A stretch of 64,000 nucleotides of DNA from Cellulosimicrobium cellulans (GTDB lineage: Bacteria; Actinomycetota; Actinomycetes; Actinomycetales; Cellulomonadaceae). The position numbers were made by a program, and so were the translations under genes. Within the stretch, counting starts at the first letter, position 1. Each line of letters starts with the position of its first letter. Below the pieces are notes generated by a model. It was not told the DNA's origin, searched no databases, and saw nothing but the letters and a program-made list of their open reading frames with translations. The DNA lies in the NCBI RefSeq assembly GCF_024124905.1, contig NZ_JAMXST010000006.1:62001-126000 (forward strand). The letters are read 5' to 3'. This document shows positions 59,701 to 64,000 of this stretch, in pieces.

Positions 59701-60639
59701 ACCGACGCCCGGTCGATCGTCGCCGGCGCGTACGCGAAGGACTGGTCGAGCTACACGCTCGAGCTCGACGCGCGCAAGACGTCGGGTGCCGAGGGCTTCC
59801 TCGTCGGCTTCGCCGCGGGCGGCCCGAACGACTACTACTGGTGGAACCTCGGCGGGTGGAACAACTCGCGCCAGGCCCTCCAGCGCGCGTCGGGCGGGAG
59901 CGCCAACGAGGTGAAGGCCGTCGAGAACCACTCCATCGAGGCCGGCCAGCCGTACCACGTCAAGGTCGTCGTCGAGGGCTCGACCATCGAGCTCTACCTC
60001 GACGGCGAGCTCCAGATGTCCTACGAGCAGCCGTCGACCAAGTCGCTCTACCAGGTCGTCAGGCGCGACGACGACACGGGCGACGTCGTCGTCAAGGTCG
60101 TCAACCCCACCGCGACCGCGGCGCGCACGCAGGTGCACGTCGAGGGGCTCGGGGCCGGCACGGGCATCGCGTCCGAGGCGACGGTCACGGAGATGGTGGG
60201 CGCGCCGTCGGACACCAACACCAAGGCCGACCCCGAGCGGGTCGTCCCGGTGGAGCGGACGCTGACGGGCGTGGGGGAGGAGTTCTCCTACGAGTTCCCC
60301 GCGCACTCGATCACGTTCGTGCGGCTGCACGCGTCCGACGCGGCGCCCGAGCTCGACCTCGCGGTCGAGGTCTCGCCGCGCTGCCTGGCGGGGAAGGCAT
60401 ACGTCGCCGTGCGCGCGACGAACGGCGAGGACGTCCCGGTCTCGGTGACGCTCTCCACGCCGTTCGGGCAGAAGACGGTCGCGGACGTGGCGCCGGGCAA
60501 GAACGCGTACCAGTCGTTCGCGGCGCGCGCGACGTCGGCCCCGGCCGGCACCGCGAGCGTCACGGGCACGGCGCTGGTCGACGGCGAGCAGGTCACCACG
60601 ACCGTCGACGTCGCCTACGACGCGCTCGACTGCGGCTGA
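56761..60639 (+). CDS. Secreted multidomain GH51 alpha-L-arabinofuranosidase
   Basis: A protein of 1292 residues that removes alpha-L-arabinofuranosyl side groups from arabinan or arabinoxylan outside the cell. The signal peptide is residues ~1-41 (VPATAA). A concanavalin-like domain (~48-235) and a beta-trefoil-like segment precede the GH51 barrel, which begins LYGIFYEDINYAADGGLYAEL (~390). The acid/base is E740 in LGNEENT and the nucleophile E826 in FLGEYASRG. A second laminin-G/DUF1080-like domain (~915-1095) is inserted before the C-terminal beta-sandwich. The Cys-Gly module (~1200-1292) ends the protein. ATG 56761 follows GAGAGGAAG. Its promoter carries two regulator palindromes. Confidence 0.92.
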   Translation: MDTSFHPPRPRTARRRAVALAVATGLVGTVALATSVPATAAEPDLPDGAWVDAFDGAGLGPDWTVVNPVPEALSVAGGKLTLASQPGDTYQDANSAKNVVLLDVPAGDFTVVTHVEAPVASVYQGAGLVAWQDMDNYVRSGLTFVGDLSPSGRAIENDVETGGVFTAAAFTDRPGSTGETLRMQRTGDTIATSFWDGAAWQPAGSVTVDFPTTHVGLYALAAQNGTSHAAAFDYVALQAAEGADQVPDGAFTLAGPGDARYLVATDDGLALDDERPATTVALAATGVDGPDGTSPVTLTAGDRPVVVTGASRLSLGAAGDDATPLRLTDAGGGTVWLRAAADPERYAGVRASDGALVLGPRDAATKLTVTPATSADHEITVDLAGERTEMSDELYGIFYEDINYAADGGLYAELVRNRSFEFTSQDNGSFTGLTAWSAANRGGATATTQVVNDAGRLNATNRTYLNLTTTAAGAGVRNAGYNTGLFVEEGKSYDFSVWARSATAQTVTVHVEDAAGTTAYATGQVAVDGSNAWKKYDVTLTATGTTNAGRLALLSGAAGTLALDQVSLFPQDTWVGPVNGKSVLRKDLAEKIDALDPQFLRFPGGCVTNVGTFRTYEESGFTDRRRTYQWKETIGPVEERATNWNFWGYNQSYGIGYLEYFLFAEDLGATPLPVVSVGANGCGSTIPEMTDSAQIQRWVDDTVDLIEFANGDVTTEWGAVRAELGHPEPFGLKYVGLGNEENTKTFEANFPAFRDAIAAAYPDVQIISNSGPDDTGQRFDELWEFNREQDVDLVDEHYYNDPQWFLENDERYDSYDREGPHVFLGEYASRGNTFANALAEASFMTGLERNSDVVRLASYAPLLANESYVQWSPDAIWFDNDESWGSVNYYVQQMFSANAGDEVVPSTHAGPVPADATLDGGVFLSTWNTAAQYDNVRVTDNASGEVLFADDFESGASQWEPQSGTWAAQDGAYVQSATNVTDARSIVAGAYAKDWSSYTLELDARKTSGAEGFLVGFAAGGPNDYYWWNLGGWNNSRQALQRASGGSANEVKAVENHSIEAGQPYHVKVVVEGSTIELYLDGELQMSYEQPSTKSLYQVVRRDDDTGDVVVKVVNPTATAARTQVHVEGLGAGTGIASEATVTEMVGAPSDTNTKADPERVVPVERTLTGVGEEFSYEFPAHSITFVRLHASDAAPELDLAVEVSPRCLAGKAYVAVRATNGEDVPVSVTLSTPFGQKTVADVAPGKNAYQSFAARATSAPAGTASVTGTALVDGEQVTTTVDVAYDALDCG

Positions 60640-60640
60640 C

Positions 60641-60746
60641 CCCGAGGTAGAGCCCTGGTCGCCCGAGGTAGAGCCCTGGTACCGCGAGGTAGAGGCGTGG
60701 TCATGACCACGCCTCTACCTCGGCGGACCACGCCTCTACCTCGGCG
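60641..60746. repeat. 21-nt repeat array 3 with 38-bp perfect palindrome
   Basis: Three plus-orientation units start at CGAGG positions 60643, 60664 and 60685 (21-nt period). The third is joined head to head with an inverted unit, giving a perfect palindrome from 60685 to 60722 centred on TCATGA. One more inverted unit ends at 60746. It begins directly after the GH51 stop, where a terminator would be expected. Confidence 0.85.
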
Positions 60747-60770
60747 ACACAGCGGCTGAGCAGAACTCTT

Positions 60771-60801
60771 CCCTCGTGGCCGGTCCGGCAGGCCACGAGG
60801 G
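60771..60801 (+). terminator. Hairpin between repeat array and GH146-like gene
   Basis: CCCTCGTGGCC (60771-60781) and GGCCACGAGGG (60791-60801) pair over 11 bp around a 9-nt loop, 95 nt before the next ATG. It is either a terminator for GH51 or part of the leader of the next gene. Confidence 0.5.
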
Positions 60802-60895
60802 CGCGGCCCGCGCGCGCCTCGCGCGGGCCGCCCCACCCGACGAACCCGTCCGACGCGCGGACGACGACGCCCGCGCGCGACCCTGAGGAGCAACG

Positions 60896-63800
60896 ATGCA
60901 CCCCCGACCGACCGACGGCGTCCGCCGTCGACCCGGCGGCGCGGCCCGGCTGGCGGCCGTGGCGGCCGCCGCCGCGCTCGCCGTGACCGCGTGGGCACCG
61001 TCCGCCGTCGCGGCCGACGCCCTGCCCGCGCCCGTCCTCGACCTCGCGTTCGACGGCGACGTCGCCGACGCGAGCTCGCTCGCCCACCCCGTGGCCCTGC
61101 GCGGCCACACCGGCTCCGTGCCGACCGGCTACTCCTACGTCGACGGTGTCGACGGGGAGGGCCAGGCCCTGCGCCTGAGCGGGAGCACGTACCTCGACCT
61201 CGGGTCGTCGACCGCGCTGCAGCCCGAGGACCTGACGCTCTCGTTCTGGGTGGAGCCGAGCGGCAAGCTCTCGGGCGAGCACGTGATCACGTGGAACAAG
61301 CGGGCCTACAACTCCGACGGCTGGTACCTGTCGTCCGAGTCGGACACGGTGCCGCTCGCGCTGTCGGTCGGGCCGGCGTCGGGCCAGCCGTACAAGGTCC
61401 GCGTCGCGAGCTCCGACCGTGCGGCGTTCTTCCCGGCGGACGAGTGGACGCACGTCGTCGTCACGTACGACCACGTGACGAAGGACGTCGCGTTCTACCG
61501 CAACGGCGAGAAGGTCCCGTCCACGGTGGCCAACGCCGTCGGCGGCGACGCGACGGGCGTGCTCGGCTCCGACCCGGCGCTGCCCAAGACGATCGGCTTC
61601 AACGGGCCGCAGTACAACGGCGCGTACCTCAAGGCGACGCTCGACGACTACCGCGTGTACGACGCCGTCGCGGACCTGGGCGACGTCGTCGGGCTGTACG
61701 AGGAGAGCGGGCGCACGGTCGACCGCGACGCCGTCGCGCAGGACGACGCCGACGCGCTGTCGCTGCCCGAGCGCGCGACCGTCGCGCTCGTGCTCCCGAC
61801 GACGGGCTCGCGCGGGTCGACCGTGTCGTGGCGGTCGTCGCACCCCGACGTGATCGCGACCGACGGGACCGTGGTGCGGCCCGCGATCGGCGAGGACGAC
61901 GCGCACGTCACGCTCACCGCGACGGTGCGCTACCTCGACGGCGAGCCCGTGACGCGCGACCTCGAGGTCGTCGTGCCGGCGTTCGTCGACGAGACGCCGC
62001 TCGAGGACACGGCGCTGCCGTCCGTGCTGCTCTCCGACGACTTCCTCCAGAACGCCGCGGCGAAGGAGCACGAGTACCTGCTGAGCCTCGACTCCGAGAC
62101 GTTCCTCTACGAGTTCTACAAGGTCGGTGGGCTCACCCCGACCACGGCCGCCGGGTACGGCGGCTGGGAGCGCAGCAACGCGGTGAACTTCCGCGGCCAC
62201 GCGTTCGGCCACTACCTGTCGGCGCTCGCGATGTCGTGGTCCTCGACCCGGGACCCGGAGACCAAGGACGCGCTGTTCACCGAGATCGAGGAGGGCGTGG
62301 GTGGGCTCGCGCGCGTGCAGGACGCGTACGCCGCCGCCCACCCCGGCTCGGCCGGGTACGTCTCGGCGTTCCGCGAGTCGATCCTCGACCAGGTGCAGGG
62401 CACCGGGACGTCGGACGAGAACGTCATCGTGCCCTGGTACAACCTGCACAAGGTGCTCGCCGGGCTGCTCGACGTCGCCGAGTACGTCGACGGCCCCGTC
62501 GGGGACCAGGCGCTCGCCGTCGCGACCGACTTCGGGCTCTACGTCCAGGGCCGCGTGGCGAAGCTGCCGAGCACCGACGTCATGCTCCGCACCGAGTACG
62601 GCGGCATGAACGAGGCGCTGTACGAGCTGTTCGACCTCACGGGCGACGTCCGGATCAAGGAGGCGGCCGAGGCGTTCGACGAGGTGACGTTCTTCCGCCA
62701 GCTCGCCGCGGGCCAGGACGTGCTGCCGGGCAAGCACGCCAACACGCAGATCCCCAAGCTGCTCGGCGCGCTCAAGCGCTACCAGGTGTTCACGCAGAAC
62801 CCCGAGTACTACGACCTGCTCACGCCCGCCGAGAAGGACGAGCTGCCGATGTACCTCGCGGCGGCGGAGAACTTCTTCGACGTCGTGGTGCGCGACCACA
62901 CGTACGTCACCGGGGCGAACAGCCAGGCCGAGCACTTCCACGCGCCCGGCTCGCTGCACGAGCGCGCCGACGAGCAGGGCACGGCGCGCAACGCCGAGAC
63001 GGCCGAGACGTGCAACGAGTACAACATGCTCAAGCTCGCGCGCGAGCTGTTCACGCTGAGCAAGGACGTGCGGTACGCGGACTACTACGAGAACACGTTC
63101 ATCAACACGATCCTCGCGTCGCAGAACCCGGAGACGGGGACGACGACGTACTTCAACCCCATGGCGTCGGGCTACCACCGCGTGTACAACCTGCCGTTCA
63201 CCGAGTTCTGGTGCTGCACCGGCACGGGCATGGAGAGCTTCTCCAAGCTCGGCGACTCGATCTACTTCACCGGCCAGGGCTCGGTGTGGGTGAACATGTT
63301 CTTCTCCTCGACGGTCGAGCACGCCGAGGAGAACCTGCGGCTCACGCAGGAGGCGAACCTGCCGAACGAGGACACCGTGACCTTCCGCGTCGACGCGCTC
63401 GACGGCGGTGCGGTCGCCGAGGACGCGACGCTTCGGCTGCGCGTGCCGTCGTGGATCGCGGGTGATCCTGGCCTGGAGGTGAACGGCGCCGCCGTCGAGC
63501 CGGTCGTGTCGCGCGGGTACGTCGTGCTGCCCGTCGCCGCGGGCGACGTCGTCCGGTACACGATGCCGATGGCGGCGTCCGTCGTCGACACCCCGGACAA
63601 CCCGTACTTCGTGGCCTTCCGGTACGGGCCGGTCGTCCTCTCCGCGACCCTCGGCGAGGTCCCCGAGCCCGCGTGGCAGGGCACGGGCATTCTCGTCCGC
63701 TCCTCCACGCGCGACGCCGACGCCCAGACCACCATCACGGCGGCGAACATGGGCGCCGACGAGTGGAAGGAGCGCATCGCCGAGAACCTCGTGCGCGTCG

Positions 63801-64000
63801 AGGACGACGCCGAGGGCCGGGTGCAGCTCCGGCTGCGGAACACCGCCGACGGCGGCGACCTCGTCTTCACGCCCCACCACACCAACTGGGACGTGACCTA
63901 CGGGCTCTACCTCAACCTCGACGAGCCGGACTCCGCGGCGTCGCAGGAGCGCATCCTGCGCGCCAAGCAGGAGCTGCGCGACGCCGACCGCACCGTCGAC
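60896..64000 (+). CDS. Secreted GH127/GH146-type beta-L-arabinofuranosidase, 3' end outside window
   Basis: The first 1035 codons, still open at the window end. The signal peptide is residues ~1-40 (APSAVAA). A laminin-G/concanavalin-like domain (~45-265; LDLGSSTALQPEDLTLSFWVEPSG, FNGPQYNGAYLKATLDDYRVYD) and a bacterial Ig-like domain (~285-365; VSWRSSHPDVIATDGTV) come first. The DUF1680 catalytic domain starts near residue 370. The zinc/cysteine site is present: E704 and C706 in AETCNEYNML, and C773-C774 in WCCTGTGMESFSKLGD. The TGTGMES context is closer to GH146 than to GH127. It probably releases beta-L-arabinofuranose outside the cell. GAGGAG precedes ATG 60896. The C-terminus, and whether it carries the Cys-Gly module, cannot be seen. 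Confidence 0.85.
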   Translation, partial: MHPRPTDGVRRRPGGAARLAAVAAAAALAVTAWAPSAVAADALPAPVLDLAFDGDVADASSLAHPVALRGHTGSVPTGYSYVDGVDGEGQALRLSGSTYLDLGSSTALQPEDLTLSFWVEPSGKLSGEHVITWNKRAYNSDGWYLSSESDTVPLALSVGPASGQPYKVRVASSDRAAFFPADEWTHVVVTYDHVTKDVAFYRNGEKVPSTVANAVGGDATGVLGSDPALPKTIGFNGPQYNGAYLKATLDDYRVYDAVADLGDVVGLYEESGRTVDRDAVAQDDADALSLPERATVALVLPTTGSRGSTVSWRSSHPDVIATDGTVVRPAIGEDDAHVTLTATVRYLDGEPVTRDLEVVVPAFVDETPLEDTALPSVLLSDDFLQNAAAKEHEYLLSLDSETFLYEFYKVGGLTPTTAAGYGGWERSNAVNFRGHAFGHYLSALAMSWSSTRDPETKDALFTEIEEGVGGLARVQDAYAAAHPGSAGYVSAFRESILDQVQGTGTSDENVIVPWYNLHKVLAGLLDVAEYVDGPVGDQALAVATDFGLYVQGRVAKLPSTDVMLRTEYGGMNEALYELFDLTGDVRIKEAAEAFDEVTFFRQLAAGQDVLPGKHANTQIPKLLGALKRYQVFTQNPEYYDLLTPAEKDELPMYLAAAENFFDVVVRDHTYVTGANSQAEHFHAPGSLHERADEQGTARNAETAETCNEYNMLKLARELFTLSKDVRYADYYENTFINTILASQNPETGTTTYFNPMASGYHRVYNLPFTEFWCCTGTGMESFSKLGDSIYFTGQGSVWVNMFFSSTVEHAEENLRLTQEANLPNEDTVTFRVDALDGGAVAEDATLRLRVPSWIAGDPGLEVNGAAVEPVVSRGYVVLPVAAGDVVRYTMPMAASVVDTPDNPYFVAFRYGPVVLSATLGEVPEPAWQGTGILVRSSTRDADAQTTITAANMGADEWKERIAENLVRVEDDAEGRVQLRLRNTADGGDLVFTPHHTNWDVTYGLYLNLDEPDSAASQERILRAKQELRDADRTVD

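Noticed and set aside
55063-60330. A 1755-codon minus-strand frame antisense to GH51 and the importer genes
   Set aside because: Same artefact; it crosses promoters and several coding genes with clear families on the plus strand.
60701-63880. A 1059-codon minus-strand frame and an 824-codon plus-strand frame over the GH146-like gene
   Set aside because: The third frame from ATG 60896 gives a signal peptide, laminin-G fold and the ETC/CC catalytic motifs; the others are low-complexity shadows.

Overview
The window is very GC-rich, and almost every codon in the real genes ends in G or C. Gene order and families (RamB, GTP-type PEP carboxykinase, ECF42 sigma factor with DGPF protein, radA-disA, argA of the Rv2747 type) point to an actinobacterium. 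The large secreted glycoside hydrolases suggest a plant-polymer degrader of the Cellulosimicrobium/Cellulomonas/Promicromonosporaceae kind. The genus is inferred. I saw no phage, transposase, CRISPR array, rRNA or tRNA.

Layout. 1-21 kb is mostly core metabolism: the 3' end of a xylulokinase gene, trmL, an ECF42 sigma factor coupled to a DGPF/YCII protein, a divergent LysR regulator/EamA exporter pair, trpS behind a Trp-rich leader peptide and attenuator, a PRC-barrel/membrane protein pair, pckG divergent from ramB, then a hydrolase, an oxidoreductase and a mycothiol-type protein. The glycerol genes glpD-glpF-glpK follow, with a divergent SorC-type regulator, then argA under a candidate ARG box.

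21-36 kb looks like a system for plant beta-L-arabinooligosaccharides (the sugar on hydroxyproline-rich cell-wall proteins). It has a LacI regulator, a CUT1 ABC importer without its own ATPase, a cytoplasmic GH127 beta-L-arabinofuranosidase with its complete zinc-cysteine site, and a very large secreted enzyme that best fits GH121 beta-L-arabinobiosidase. The large gene sits between mutY and disA-radA, genes that normally lie close together in actinobacteria. Like a secreted GH43 gene further on, it is preceded by a motif resembling the operators in front of the ABC transporter.

44-64 kb is an L-arabinose regulon. A LacI-type regulator is translationally coupled to proC and followed by araB-araD-araA, a YtfQRT-YjfF-type furanose importer, a secreted GH51 alpha-L-arabinofuranosidase, and a secreted GH127/GH146-type enzyme cut by the window end. 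Five copies of TGTGAGCG-type palindromes lie in front of araB, the importer and GH51. The secreted enzymes would release arabinose and short oligomers, the two importers take them up, and AraA-AraB-AraD (with xylulokinase possibly helping on xylose) feed the pentose phosphate pathway.

Three features are not explained by ordinary annotation: a C-terminal module of about 92 residues, ending in Cys-Gly, shared by three of the secreted hydrolases; arrays of a 21-nt repeat downstream of two of these genes; and a uniform leaderless promoter layout (-10 box, about 6 nt, start codon) at about a dozen genes.
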